This document shows positions 11,756 through 23,605 of a stretch of 29,661 nt of DNA, in pieces. Origin of the DNA: Xylaria sp. FL1777 (Eukaryota > Ascomycota > Sordariomycetes > Xylariales > Xylariaceae); the NCBI GenBank assembly GCA_022578965.1, contig MU400870.1:1-29661 (forward strand), read 5' to 3'. The notes beneath the pieces are model-generated. The model was not told the DNA's origin. It made no database searches and saw only the letters and a program-made list of their open reading frames with translations. The translations under genes and the position numbers were made by a program. How positions within the stretch are numbered: position 1 is the stretch's first letter; the number at the start of each line of letters is the position of its first letter.

Positions 11756-13800
11756 TTTATAAAGCTAAATAACTTTAATTTAGATTTTTAATAAGCTTTT
11801 ATAAAGTACTGCGTAAAAATAATTAGCTTATAAAAGATAACTTTATTTATATATGCAACTTAAAACATAGTAAAAACTAACTAAATAATTTAGCTAAACA
11901 AAAAAATTAGAAGTTTTAATTAAATTATTAATTTATTATTTTTATAACTTTTATATATAATAATTAGAAATATTTTATATAAGTACTTTTAAACATAAAA
12001 AGTATAGTTTTAGTAATATTATTTAATAAAGCAAAATAATAAAAGCTATTTTTTATTAAATAGTTGCAGCTTTAGCTTATAATAGCATTTAACGCATTAT
12101 ATATACAAAAAGCTAGAAAATATTACACAAAAAAAATAGTTTTTTGCTATTAAAAAAACTATTTTACTTGTTTTAGCTTTAAACTTAGCAAGCTTAATAG
12201 TAATTATAATATATTATTTCTTTAGTAATAGCTAAAATAGCACTTTTTTGCTTGCTTTTTTAAAAAAGCAAACAAAATTACTTTTTTTTTTAAGCGTTAT
12301 TAAAAATACTATATAAGTTAAGCTTTGCTTAACTTAAAAACAGCTAAAATTATAGCAACTTTATTAAATAAAGCAATAAAAAACGCGCTAAACTAAGTTT
12401 TAAAAAAATTTAAAAAATTTTTACTTATTATAGTAAAAGCAGTAATATAAAAGCTACTAAATTACTAACTATAAAACTATATAATTAATATAGTTAAAAG
12501 TAAAACAGCTTTTTAAAAACTTTTTTATGTTATAAGCAATTAAAAGCTTAATATTTTAAAACTATAATTAAAGGATATGCTAAAAATATAATATATTAAA
12601 AAATTTATTTTATTATATAGCGCTTTTTTTATGTTCGTGGAAAAAAAGAACTTTAATAATTCTTTTAAACTAGTTATAAATTATTAAAAACTTAATGCAG
12701 TTATAATACTTATTTAATATTTTATTTTTTTAATTTTAGAATTGTAAGCTTGCTTTAAAACAGTTAAATAGTTTTTAAAAATAAACCTTAAGTTGGGATT
12801 TTATTTTATAAAGATTAAAGAAAAACACAAATAAAAAACGGCTTTTTGCTATAAATATAAACTATTTAAATATATAGTTATGCTAATAGAACTAATTAAT
12901 GCTTTTGTAACTTTTTAGTTAATAATAAACTATATTTTTTGCAATTTTATTAATGCTAAATTATTAATATATTTTAACGATTTTTTTATATATGTTAATA
13001 CTTAAAAAAAATATAACTAACTAGTTAAAAAAATATTATAATAATTTATTAAGCATAATTTAGCTATTATACTATAAAAGTATAAATAGCAAATATAAAA
13101 AATTAAGTTTTTAAGCTATATTATAAGCTTAGAAAGTATTTTTATAGCATAAAACAAAATAAATTATATTACTTAATAAAAACTTTTAAGCATTTTAAAA
13201 AAATTATAGCAGTTTGTTAGCTTTGCTAATTTTTATTAAAAGTTTATTTAAAAGTTTTTTTTAATTGTAAAACTATTTATAAATGCTAATAAAATAAACT
13301 AAAAGTAATAAAAATAAATAAATGCTATAAATAAGGTTTTTTTTAAACTAAAATATAGATTTATTATTGTTTTTATTTTAGTTTATTTTAACTTATTATA
13401 AGTAGTATACGTAAAAATTAATGCTTTTAATTTTGCTTTTAGTGCAGTATTATTTTAAAAAAACAATAATAAGAAATTATACTTTATAGCGTTTTATTTC
13501 TAGAAATTTATGCTTATAAAAATAAACTACAAAATATATAATAAAGAACTATTTGTTATAATAGATTTATTTAACTAATAGTGTTAATACTTTAAAAGCA
13601 CTAAATATTAAATTAAAATCTATTTGAACTACTAAAATTTGTTATATTTTATTACTGCTAAAGTGCTAAATTAATAATAAACTAAGTAAGCTTAATAACT
13701 AGTAACATATTAGTTTATTATTAACTATAAGCTAAAATAGCTTAATAAAAAAGCTAATATTATGTTATGCTTTTTTTAATACTGTTTTAAGAAAAAAAGA

Positions 13801-13995
13801 AATAAAAACTAGCTAATTAAGTTAGTTTTGCAAAATAAGCATTTTTTGTATAATAAAAAAACTATGTTTAATATAGCAGTATTAGTACTGCTTACTTTAA
13901 AACAACTTTGCAGCTTTTTTATATTAAAATAGCTGCTAAAATTTGTTAAAAAAATCAAAAAAGCAGCTAAAAATAACCTAAAGTATATAATTTAA
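13801..13995 (+). pseudogene. Nearly open coding relic, unidentified
   Basis: A plus-strand frame of 64 codons contains only two internal TAG stops before a terminal TAA. It includes a stretch beginning MFNIAVLVLLTLKQLCSFF and then a lysine-rich part. The varied codon content suggests decayed coding sequence from a mobile element. I could not assign it to a family. Confidence 0.25.
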
Positions 13996-15539
13996 AAAAA
14001 AAAACCTTTTAAAAATATAAAACTTTAAAATAACCTTTTATATAAAAAAAAACGCTTATAAATACTTATTATTATTTAATAAAATATAATAAAATTTAAA
14101 CATAATATAAAAATAACAAAATATATAAGCATAAATAAAATATTAAAACTTATTACTTAGAACTTTTAGTAGCTAAATATTAAAAAAACTGTATAAAAAT
14201 TTATTTATAAATGCTTTAATTACTAATAAAACAAAGCGCTACGCTATACATTCTATAAACTTTTATAACTTATAAAACTACATTATATTTTATAGCAATT
14301 AATTATAATAAACTTTATTATAAACTTATTTTTTTTTAATAAATGTAATTTTATATAGGTAATAATAAACCTCTTTATAAAAATAAAACATTTTATTTTA
14401 TTAAAGGTTAACAAAAAGAAAACTAAAGACCTAATTAAAATATTTGCAAAATTTTATTAAAAACTATATAATATATCTTTTAATATTATTTTTAATAAAG
14501 ATTTTAGGTTTATAAGCTATTTTTAAAAAAACTTTTTAAAGCTTATTAAAGTTAAACTTTAAATAAGTATTGCTTTTTACTTTTAAACTAATAGTTAAAC
14601 AAAACAACTTAATTAAATCTTTAAAATATATTTAAAAGCGTTTATAAATTATAAAATAATTAATTAAAAAAACCTTTTATTAACTATAAAGTTTGCTTAT
14701 AATAATGCTATATTTATTTTAACTTACGTATTTTTGTTTTATGCTAACTATAGCTTTTATTTAGTAATGCATAATTTACTTTTAAGTATGCTATATAACT
14801 TAGCTAATAATTTATATGTTTATTAAATAATTAAAGTTTATAAAAAAGCTAAGCTATAGCTAAATAAGTTTAAACAACAAATAAAAAAATAAGCAAACAA
14901 AAAACAACAAAAAATATTGCTTTATAAACCTAATTAGCTAGTTATATTAAATGTGCGTTATATTAAAACTAAAAGGCTTGCTAAAAAACTAAACAAAAAA
15001 ATGTTAAAACTTTTTAAAATTTAAAAAGTAATTTTATTTATTATTATTAAGTTATTATTACTTAAAAGTTAAAAAATTTATAATTTATTTTATGTTTTAT
15101 TTATTAAGCTTTATTGCGTTAGTAATTAAGCATTATTTAACTTTAACTAGGTTTTATAAAAAGCGCTTTTAATTAAAGCAAAAAACTATTAAGTAAAAAA
15201 AATTAAAAACTTTATAAAAACCTAAGAAAATATTAAATATTTAGTTAAATAAAAAAGTTAGCTAGCTAAATAGTACTAAATTTAAGAACTTTTTAATTAT
15301 ATGTTTATTAATAGCGCTAAAGCTTTTATATAAAACTTTTATTAATATAATTTTAGCAAATTAATAAACTTTTAAAGTTTAAATTAAAAATTTTAACACT
15401 GCTTAAAGTTAAGCTTAAAAAAAAAAAAATAGTATTAAATAAACATTAATTTATAACTAGGCTTAAGCTATTACTACTTAAACTAGCGCATATAAAGTTA
15501 AACTATTAGTTTATAATAATTACTTATAATATAGTTGCA

Positions 15540-16947
15540 TATATAGTAACCTAACAGCTAAAGAAGTCCTAAGATTATATAGCGGCCTAATAAGCATAAA
15601 TAGGCCAGAATATTCCTACGTATAAAGGACGGAAAGAAACTATGGCCTTGAGACCCCTAGAGAATTATTAAGTTGAATAACAATATGACTAAGTTCCAAG
15701 CCCTCTACTAGAGCCCTTGTCACACTATGAGACACGTAATGGGGCGGGGTGCACATGGGACTGCCAAATGCCTTCGAACCCAGCGATCCTCGCCATATTT
15801 GAACTAGGACTCCGGAGTGGTCTATTGCGGGGATAGCTCGACCGGTCATCTTTTCGTTTCGGGAACGGTGACCGGGACTACGGTTTAGAACCTATACACA
15901 TGCGTGATTGGTGGTCGGCATCGGGATGCATGAATCAATCAGTTGCTACCACTTGCCTAAAATGTACTTATACTCCCAGAAGTGATTTTATAGTAGCGCG
16001 ATGCTGGTCTCTATAATAGAGGACACCGCCTTTACCGCCAACGCTTACTTCTCGGGCAATCAGAAGTCTACTAAATGAAATATAGTCTCTTTAAATAGAT
16101 TAATACGTGTAGCACTCCAGATGCTAGCATATTATTCAAAGGTGACTATGTCCAATATTACTGGCTGCGGGTTATGGTCACAACTCTGAGCGGAATCTCA
16201 CCAACTCCTGTAAGGTTCTACTCTCTACACAAAGTGATATGTGATGGTTGATATGGTTTATACGTTATGATTAAATGGAGTAAAGATCTAAAATTTTGTC
16301 ATTAGGGCTATCTTAATAAAATTCCCTTGTTAGACATGTAACTCTCTTCGAAGTCAATCGATCCTTGTTGCGTATAAGTAATGGAGATATATTCGATGGC
16401 GTCTTGACTAGCAACCTTCCAACCTTCTGGCAGTTTAAAACAGGCCTTATATATTTAAGTCATAACAGTAGAATGCGATTGCCACACATATCAGGGGAAA
16501 AAACTTCTAGCATTAGGCATGGGACTTTCACTGGCCCTTTATCACTACTACTCGCTAGAGCTGTAAAATGTAGTCTTTTTTTTTCTAATCAGTCCTTTGA
16601 AAAACAACGTTGCGGCTGCACATACGCTATCATTGATTTCATTCCCACAGGCACAAATGAGTGGGTTTATAGAAGTTACGTTTATAGACGGGGGAAACAT
16701 CTTCGTGTGGAATGAATGATGTTGGTCCAACATAAGACATGTGGGTTACGATCTTTATTTATTAACTATTCCCAAGTTATGGACAAGTTTGTCTACTAAC
16801 TTCAGAGCTACTTTTCTTACGGTTTAGCTTTAAAATGAACTTTATATACCTAGAGACTTCGAAACATCAGACAAATGATTCCGAATTTTAGATACTATGA
16901 TTCTAGTGTCATATTCTGTTAAGTCTTTTTCTGTTTTTGACCAGGGT
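15540..16947. other. Left edge of the gene island, no supported gene
   Basis: Between about 15540 and 15650 the base composition changes abruptly from extreme AT-richness to ordinary composition. The following 1.3 kb has only short frames: 69 codons on the minus strand at 15640-15849, and 116 codons on the plus strand at 16365-16715 that opens with TTG rather than ATG. None shows a recognisable domain or splice pattern. It may contain eroded gene remnants. Confidence 0.5.
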
Positions 16948-17838
16948 TTACGTTACTGGAAGCACTAATTCGACGATGTTATCTCTCCCTATTTCAACAA
17001 AACCAGAACTAGTTCGGGAGTACCGAAACTCAGTTAAGACACTAGCCTCAATCACAAGCTTCGACGTGCCTCTGATGAAGCCTTCGACAACTTCACGCGT
17101 TTCTTCGTTTGCAGCCAACTGCATCGCTTCCTCGGCCGCCTTCAAAGTGTTCCTATTGACATGGTCTAAGTAGGGTGGTATGGCCCACAGCTTAGGTGGA
17201 ATCAAAGCCACCTCTTCGTCAAAACTTCTATCGGAAGTAATGGTCTGCAGAGCGCATCGTGGTAGTGGGGTAGGTAAAATTATCATTGAACTAGGATTGA
17301 AGTAGCCGTGTTGTGACGGCAGAAGGAAGTGCAGCGTCCGTACGGACGGAATATGTTGCATCTGCCTGAAGAATGCGGCGAGATTGGTAGACAAGCAGAT
17401 GTCAACGGCAATGTGTTGCAACTGGGACAGCCAGATGTCCCCATAGTGAAATTCTTTGAGTAAGAAAAAGCTCCGCCAAGCCTCCCACGGGATATATAGA
17501 ACATCGAGCTCCGGGCGAAAGGGCCGGACAGGAACCTTGCACTGCGCGCTGGGGCAGTCGAGGAAAGTGACCCGCGTACGTACAATGGAACGTGCTTCCA
17601 GGTTTACGTGAAAAATTGCAGGAAGTCCAGTGTAGACGATGGGTGTCATCAAAGTCGAAGTGCGAAGGAAGTCGGAAGGCTCATGAATGAGTAACTCCGA
17701 CTTATCCTCCAGCGAATCCATAAACATTCCCCAGATTATTTGCCGAAGCTCCGGCGGGAGAAAATTGAATAGCGTAAAATGACATGGTGTTGTGAGGTTG
17801 AGCTGGCCGGAAGTCTTTGGAAGCTGTCGCTCCTGCAT
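16948..17838 (-). CDS. 2EXR-domain protein, function unknown
   Basis: This is a single uninterrupted frame of 296 residues from ATG to stop with no intron needed. Residues 21-36 read FTLFNFLPPELRQIIW, the characteristic opening of the fungal 2EXR domain (F..F..LPpElR..IW). The rest of the domain follows: a segment with an aliphatic PIVYTGLPAIFHVNLEARSI (reSR-like) near 66-90, and a later F.PELDVLYIPW near 107-118 that matches the F..d.D.lyf element of the family. No signal peptide or membrane segment is evident. 2EXR proteins are an expanded family of filamentous fungi with no established biochemical role. They often occur in large, variable paralogous sets, sometimes near repeats, as here. 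The coding sequence shows no stops or frameshifts despite lying about 1.4 kb from decayed repeat DNA. The next gene is more than 2.6 kb away on the other strand. The family call is made from motif memory. Confidence 0.82.
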   Translation of the reverse strand: MQERQLPKTSGQLNLTTPCHFTLFNFLPPELRQIIWGMFMDSLEDKSELLIHEPSDFLRTSTLMTPIVYTGLPAIFHVNLEARSIVRTRVTFLDCPSAQCKVPVRPFRPELDVLYIPWEAWRSFFLLKEFHYGDIWLSQLQHIAVDICLSTNLAAFFRQMQHIPSVRTLHFLLPSQHGYFNPSSMIILPTPLPRCALQTITSDRSFDEEVALIPPKLWAIPPYLDHVNRNTLKAAEEAMQLAANEETREVVEGFIRGTSKLVIEASVLTEFRYSRTSSGFVEIGRDNIVELVLPVT

Positions 17839-20447
17839 AATGGGCTGGTGATGGGCGATGGAAGCTTTCTCTCCTCCAGAGCACCCCTTAGTCTACCGAA
17901 AGTATCATGAGCCGACAGATGAATGGTCTTAGATCAAAACGTAGAATTGATTTGATTCTAACAAGGAGTCAACTTAGTGTATGGAAGCTAGTCGCACGTT
18001 ATATGCAGACGGGAAATAGAGGCTGCCTGTTTAGGCATCAGAATTTATGCGCCACTGCAGTGGCTTAGATCACACAGCCAACAACAAAAATGTGCATTTC
18101 CACAACGAATAGATAAACATTGATGTTCCATGTAGAATAAGCTATACGATTTGAGCCCTCTGACGGTTTATTAAAATAATTATAAAGTATTAAAGTATGC
18201 ATTATTATTCCTTTTTGTTTTATGGCCTTGCTATTAAGCATAAACTTATATGCATTTTTATTTCATTAAAAGAATTATAATCTGCTTTAACTATAATAGC
18301 ATTATTAAACTAAGTAAGTAATAATGTGGTTCAATTATCACATAAGCTAGGTTTTTCTGCTAGCATCGAAGACAAGTTTTCTCCTTTAGCAATAACAATT
18401 ATCAATTCTAGCGTCTTTATTCACAAAAAACAAGGCACAAAGGGTAGTTACTAAGGTGACTAACCATAGTAGTGGGTTGTTTAAGCTCTAAGGAGCAATA
18501 AATATAACCTATTATATACACTAAAGTTGGTTTACTCTAGGATATATTTAGCAACAATCCTTGAGCTTATTTCTAGCGCCTTTTTTTTTTTTTAAAGCTA
18601 TCTATGGAAAAAATCTACCCCCCTTAACTATTGATCAAATATTCCAAGGGATACGGCCCCTACCATCTTATGACTCAATTACGCAAGCAAACAGTAAAAA
18701 AATGAATGGATAACAATCTATCCGTCCGCGGAAGATCCCGGACCAACATAGATTTACTCAGTTTCCAGGATCAGTCCGATAATGAACTAAGAACGTGAAA
18801 TCCCCTAACTTTTACGCCAAGGATAAAAACATTCTAGGTTGTCTAAATACAACGAGATTCCGACAAGATCACAGCTCTTGCGGAGACAAGAACGCTTTTT
18901 TTTCTCATCTCCATCATTACTTAACAGAAGGTTCTGCTAACCATGGTATATAGGCGTATAAAATAGCTATCATGCAATGTCATGTGCCATGTTCCCACCA
19001 ATAATGGAGAACAATGCCTCGACCTATTCATATTTGTGTTATTTTCAGTATTAAAGTACTATAAAACGGCCTAAGTATATCAACAGTTTCCTCTAGAGAC
19101 CCTCACTATAATATGTAAGCAAGTAATGCAGCCTAATAGGGAGAATCCTACTTAGCAAGGTACAAATTTCCCGGTCTACAATAAAGACAACAAATGATAC
19201 GGTTTAAGATTAACTGGTCAAGCACAGAAGGAATAGTGTTGGCCCAAAATAGTAATTCTTCATAGCGTTTATAACCGTTTCTGAAATGGCAGGTTGTCAA
19301 ATGAGTGATTAGAATGCTACATAGTCTATTGAATATATTAATCTACTTCAAGTATCTAAGCATCTGCTATATCTTTTCAATTTATATAATGTAATACCTA
19401 TAGAATCGTAAGACGACCAGATATTAAGTTGTGCTGCCCTGGTAGAGAAGCCATGAAGATTTCCACTGTACTTCGTGCGTCTAGCTCTTGATACGAGGTC
19501 GATCATAGTTTGGGCTCAGAAATAGATATATAAGTTACCTCAGACTAAACAGTGCCAGCGAGCGCAGGGAGCTCGGAGGGTATACGGAAAGCATGCTTTA
19601 TTCTTTGAACAAACCGTGTTTGAAACCTGTGCGCTGAGCGACCTAATGTTGGGGTAGATCAATATTCTCGCTGTTAAACATGACGCTAGATGTGATATCA
19701 CCTTCCTTAGACCACCTTGCATATTATTTTGATGTTGGTAATAGTATACTGCGCTCCCTGCATTCTTGCCGCTCTATATCAACGATATAGTACCTCTCTT
19801 CTGCTCTCGCATGTTTCAAGTTCTCTAGCCTCCCTTCACAGCTAGGATGGCCCCCTACTTTGAGATTTGCGCTACTCGTACCGAATGGCCCGGCCGATCA
19901 CTAGGTATAGTAATATATCTTGTTAGTAAAAGCCTCTGTTTCCTCTTCTTTCCCTTAATACACATTCCAACCTTAAATTCAATATCATACACATGGTAGA
20001 ATGGGGCCACGCCCAATTTATATTACCGGGATTCACCTTGCTGGAAAAGGTGACATTTGTTAGTTGTGTTACAGGGGCCAATGATTGTATTCTTATCCGG
20101 AAGATCCCCCCAGCCTTAATCTATCCCGCTTGTGAAACAAAGAAAGCAAGGTGTAGACAGGTAAGGGTAGTCACCGAAAGCTCTGTGTAACCGGTTACCA
20201 AACAATAACAACAGCAACATCAACAAGAATATTAATAACTATACCTCATAACTGTAGTTTGGCATTCAATTGATTTCTAATGCGATCACTATAAAGTTAG
20301 AAGAGAAACCTCACAAGAGCTTTCTATGAAACTGCCAATATAACGCCAGCCCCCGAGCTCTTTCTGTGACTATCATTACACTTCGAGCCTCCCGGGATAT
20401 TTATCGTTATTGTCACTATAAGACTGACCCGGAACGAAATTTCAATC
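17839..20447. other. Long intergenic region with no supported gene
   Basis: The region includes the upstream side of the 2EXR gene (minus strand) and, at its right end, the promoter side of the RRM gene. About 18165-18330 dips back toward AT-rich composition. Poly-T runs occur near 18580-18593 and 18896-18903. Open frames do not exceed 65 codons and none resembles a known protein. No tRNA or rRNA signature was seen. The fairly AT-rich, non-coding texture suggests old, partly eroded sequence. Confidence 0.5.
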
Positions 20448-21569
20448 ATGACAGCCCAAGAACGGCTTATAAACACCGTCACCGTGGAGCCAGGATCAAA
20501 AACTAAGTTTTACTTTATACCGATCACTGGGGTAAGTGGTAGTTTTGGGGTTTATGATCTAAGACTAACTTTGATAAAGTTACAAACGGGCACCAATTTT
20601 AGGGACGTGTGGCTCCATTTGAAGAAAGTTGTGAAAAGACTAGAGCACATTGAAATATACCCAAGCTCTACCGAGGGGTGGATTTGTGTACGTAGACTTG
20701 GTAACTTTCTCAAAGTTATTGGTATGGTGAACACAAATTAACACGTAATGGACGAATACTTACTATCTCCAGACACTCTTCGGGAACCAGTATTAGTACA
20801 GGCAACTAATACTTCGAGCCTTATTACTCCATCAGAGAAAAATAACGACCAGAAGATAACCATAAGGCTACCAGTAAATTGCAGTGACCATGTGTCGACT
20901 GTTATAGATCATGCCACTGGACCCAAGGATTTGCCTGAGCCTGTTATTGCTGATACGGAATCCCAGGCCAGCAGCATCCAGGAAACTAGTAGGCGGTACG
21001 AAGTGGTCATCGCACACGGAACATATAAACCTGGTATAGCACCTGGGAGCGCTAACATGGTTGGTTCTAACACCAGTCAATCTTCCCAAAGTACCTGCAC
21101 CGCCGCCTCTTCGGTATATCAGCCTAGTCCTGCCAGCGTACCCCCTTTTTGGTCTGGTAGCTATGAATCATTTCAACATCCAGCATACGCAGATCACCAG
21201 TGGTATCCCCCAAGCCCAATTCTCTCATCCGATACTCAGTTCACTGGACTCTTTGCTCCATGGGTACCCACCAAACCTACCATGAAGAGGTCCTACCTGG
21301 TACTCCTAAGCAACTTACCGTGGAACGCAACAGTGTACCAAGTGGAGGCACTGGTAAGGTGGGCCGCCAAAATGTGTAGACTGGAGGATCGACGAATCCA
21401 AACAGTCAATGGAAACACTGTCGTCATGAAAACTAGAGGTGACGCGAGGAGATTGAGAGATGAACTCAATGGCTATGTGTTGAATGGGATTCCAATCAAG
21501 GCGCAAATTGCACGACAATTGCCGCCCGTGTTCGCGACGCATTGGCCTGATTGGACATGGAGATACTAA
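20448..21569 (+). CDS. Protein with two RRM-like domains (three exons)
   Basis: I reconstruct three exons, 20448-20531, 20580-20721 and 20773-21569, giving 340 residues. Intron 1 (48 nt) has donor GTAAGT, branch ACTAAC and acceptor AAAG. Its length is a multiple of three with no stop, so the unspliced frame also stays open. Intron 2 (51 nt) has donor GTATGG and acceptor TCTCCAG and removes an in-frame TAA. Without splicing, the gene would look like two adjacent ORFs. Joining exons 1 and 2 creates KFYFIPITGLQTGTNFRDVW, a plausible first RRM strand and loop, and the domain runs over about residues 20-75. A second RRM-like domain occupies about residues 249-325, with an RNP2-like YLVLLSNLPW and a degenerate RNP1 (VVMKTRGDARRL lacks the usual aromatics). 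The linker (about 80-245) is Ser/Pro/Thr-rich and probably disordered. RNA binding is likely but the role is unknown, and I assign no gene name. Confidence 0.8.
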
Positions 21570-22330
21570 GACGGCACAGAAGATGTAAGGACGGACTAAT
21601 GACAACAGTAATAATGATGGCAGTATAAACCACCTATACAGCCACGGGTACATACCAGTCGAAAGCACACTCTTGTGCATAGATATTGTATTTTGCGCGG
21701 AATTTTATTGTATTCTATCTGACCAATATGAACTCTTCAACGGAGCGAACAAATCCACTTTATATATGGGGGCAGGCGGCCCCTCTAGCTTCCAGCCTAA
21801 TTATACAGATAGAAGGTAAAAGCGACGGAAGAAATACAATGGAGGTGTGACGGGTGAAAATTTCGTGTCATTGAGGATGAATTTCACTGAATTATTCGAA
21901 CTTCCTTTCTCTCGCTTTTGATTTCCTAGACTATCTAGGGAAAGCGAAAAACAAACCAAAAAAATCGATTCGAATACAGCAGGTCTGATGGTGAGACCCA
22001 AGCCTCACGCATTAATATGCTATAATGGAGAAGCAATGTCCCTGAGCGTTATGCTCATAGTAAGTATTGAGGTATAAGTGGCTCGTTGATAAACAGATCC
22101 CTCTTATGTACCTATTAGACTTATTAGAGAGAAAACCTAAGCGCCAAACAAGAAGCGACCCAAACTCTACAAGCCTATTACTATTTCAAAAATAAGCCAA
22201 ACCACCAAACATATAGTTACCTCGTAGAAAAGATTTATTATATTATGAACCGGATTCTTTTTCTTGAATGTCTCTATTCCCCATTCTCCTTTTCCATTTC
22301 ATTTAGCTGTTTAGTCAGTTTTTGAAGTAG
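21570..22330. other. Downstream region of the RRM gene, nothing identified
   Basis: Non-coding sequence containing the presumed 3' untranslated region and polyadenylation site of the RRM gene. Only short shadow frames are present (up to 66 codons). No RNA gene or repeat was recognised. Confidence 0.4.
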
Positions 22331-22359
22331 TAAGTTTGTATTGTTGGGGTCGAAGAGAT

Positions 22360-22760
22360 ACTTGCCTAACCTAGGCACTTAAGTAGTTTGCAGCGTTGGG
22401 CGTCAACACTGCTCCACTTTAGCCAGTTTGTTCAGCTACCTAGGTATATCAAACGAACAAACTTTGCACGAGCAGACGCCACGTCTTCTCACAGGTCCAC
22501 GAAGATGGCCACTTGCCTGGATTACCTTGGGTATAAAAGGTACCTACCCAAGTACCTACAGGTCGGTGGCTCTCATAGTTGTTTCGGGCCAAATGATGAT
22601 TTGCTGGCGCTGCCCTCCCCACATTGCCCCTCTCATTTTATCGCCTTACACACGCAGTAGGTAGATACTTCTACTGCGTAAGGACTTACTTATGTATACA
22701 TGTAGCACACGCTATTAGGTACCTAGACAGCTTTGTCATCCACCTAGACCCCCTTCCCGA
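22360..22760 (+). promoter_or_regulatory. Probable promoter region with repeated AGGTACCT-type motifs
   Basis: Within 400 bp there are several copies of a short partly palindromic word: CCTAACCTAGGCACTT near 22367, CTACCTAGGTA near 22437, AGGTACCTACC near 22539 with AGTACCTACAGG just after it, AGTAGGTAGATA near 22658, and TTAGGTACCTAGA near 22715. A TATA-like TATAAAA lies at 22532-22538. This points to transcription toward the Q/P-rich gene at 23670 with a leader of about 1 kb, although a closer start site is equally possible. The factor binding the motif is not known to me. The word also occurs near 27228 and 27345, upstream of ERJ5. Confidence 0.4.
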
Positions 22761-23212
22761 CTTCGACCCCTCCTTCATCCAATCTATTCACTCATTCCCA
22801 TCTTAGCATCTCCTGTGCCATGTCACGATAGTAACCACTCCCCGCGGCTTGCTGGCTTCGACCTCCTCGATTTCCCGGCCTCTCGAAACCCATCCGACTC
22901 GGAACTGACCTAGAACGTGAACGTCCATCACCATCACCCTGATTAGCATCCACCCTCCTGACTTAGCAGCTTGTGTCGCGCTTCTCGACCCTCTCTTTCT
23001 CTCATCTTACGATATCCCTACGAACAACGCATTCCCCTTCCACTCCCCCGTCTATCTTTTTTTCTCTTAGTATTTTCGCCTGATCTCCGGCCTGTCCACC
23101 CCACAACCTTCCCCGGACGGCCACTTCGCTGTGCCTTAGTGTTATTGCCCAACAAAACAAGGTGTCCGTGCAGCACTTAGACCCGATCTTCTGCTTCCTG
23201 TCACCCTCTATC

Positions 23213-23332
23213 CGCCTCCCGCCTCCCGCCTCCCGCCTCCTGGCTGACACCTTAAATCTTCGAACCACTAACGGGCTGCAGCGCATCCCGGTGTCCTCCT
23301 CCTCATCCTCCTCGTCCTCGTCCTCCTCCTCC
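23213..23332 (+). repeat. Pyrimidine-rich microsatellites in the gene leader
   Basis: Four tandem copies of the 7-mer CGCCTCC occupy 23213-23240. An imperfect TCC/TCG/TCA triplet run occupies about 23294-23332. C/T-rich tracts are common just upstream of transcription starts in filamentous ascomycetes, so these probably lie at or near the core promoter or 5' leader of the gene at 23670. Confidence 0.6.
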
Positions 23333-23605
23333 CCGTCTTTTCCTCTTTGCCCTTCCCCGGGGCGGCCAAACCGTTTCATCTGCCTACTCTCGCAGCTATA
23401 GTGTCACTATCCAAAGTACATAGCATAATCAATATAAGAGATAGTATTATCAGAGCTTGTCACTCTTGCTACCGCGCGACTCTCTACATTTATAAGTTGT
23501 TCCAGCTCTGTACTTCCGCACTGCTCTCGGACCAGACATACAGCTATCGCAGGTTACTAAAGACGCATCGAGAATACCGCGTCACGCACTCTTATCTTTG
23601 TCCCA

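Larger units (their letters stand above)
9361..15540. repeat. AT-rich decayed repeat block, unresolved elements
   Basis: Six kilobases of the same very AT-rich DNA continue to the edge of the gene island. Three items stand out and are listed separately: a 26-bp tandem repeat with a dispersed repeat beside it (10868-11105), and two short open or nearly open relic frames (11579-11755 and 13801-13995). A less decayed patch at 11130-11230 keeps runs such as AACGGACTACTG and AAACCCCAAAGGCAAACC and an 11-bp inverted repeat (11191-11201 with 11206-11216, one mismatch). I found no second LTR pair and no terminal inverted repeats, but I could easily miss them at this degree of decay. Confidence 0.55.

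Noticed and set aside
1..15540. Mitochondrial DNA insertion as the explanation for AT-richness
   Set aside because: No mitochondrial gene, tRNA or rRNA sequence is recognisable, and an LTR retrotransposon with transition-only LTR differences accounts for half of it.
15760..15800. Possible tRNA B box (GGGTTCGAAGG on the minus strand)
   Set aside because: No matching A box, acceptor stem or cloverleaf could be formed around it.
15640..16733. Short ORFs at the left edge of the island
   Set aside because: They have no domain, overlap on opposite strands, and some open with non-ATG codons. They could be eroded remnants but are not supportable as genes.
17283..17585. 100-codon minus-strand ORF inside the 2EXR gene
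   Set aside because: It is an alternative-frame shadow of the 296-codon gene.
19993..20190. 65-codon plus-strand ORF upstream of the RRM gene
   Set aside because: It has no motif, no splice continuation and no homology that I recognise. Its length is expected by chance.
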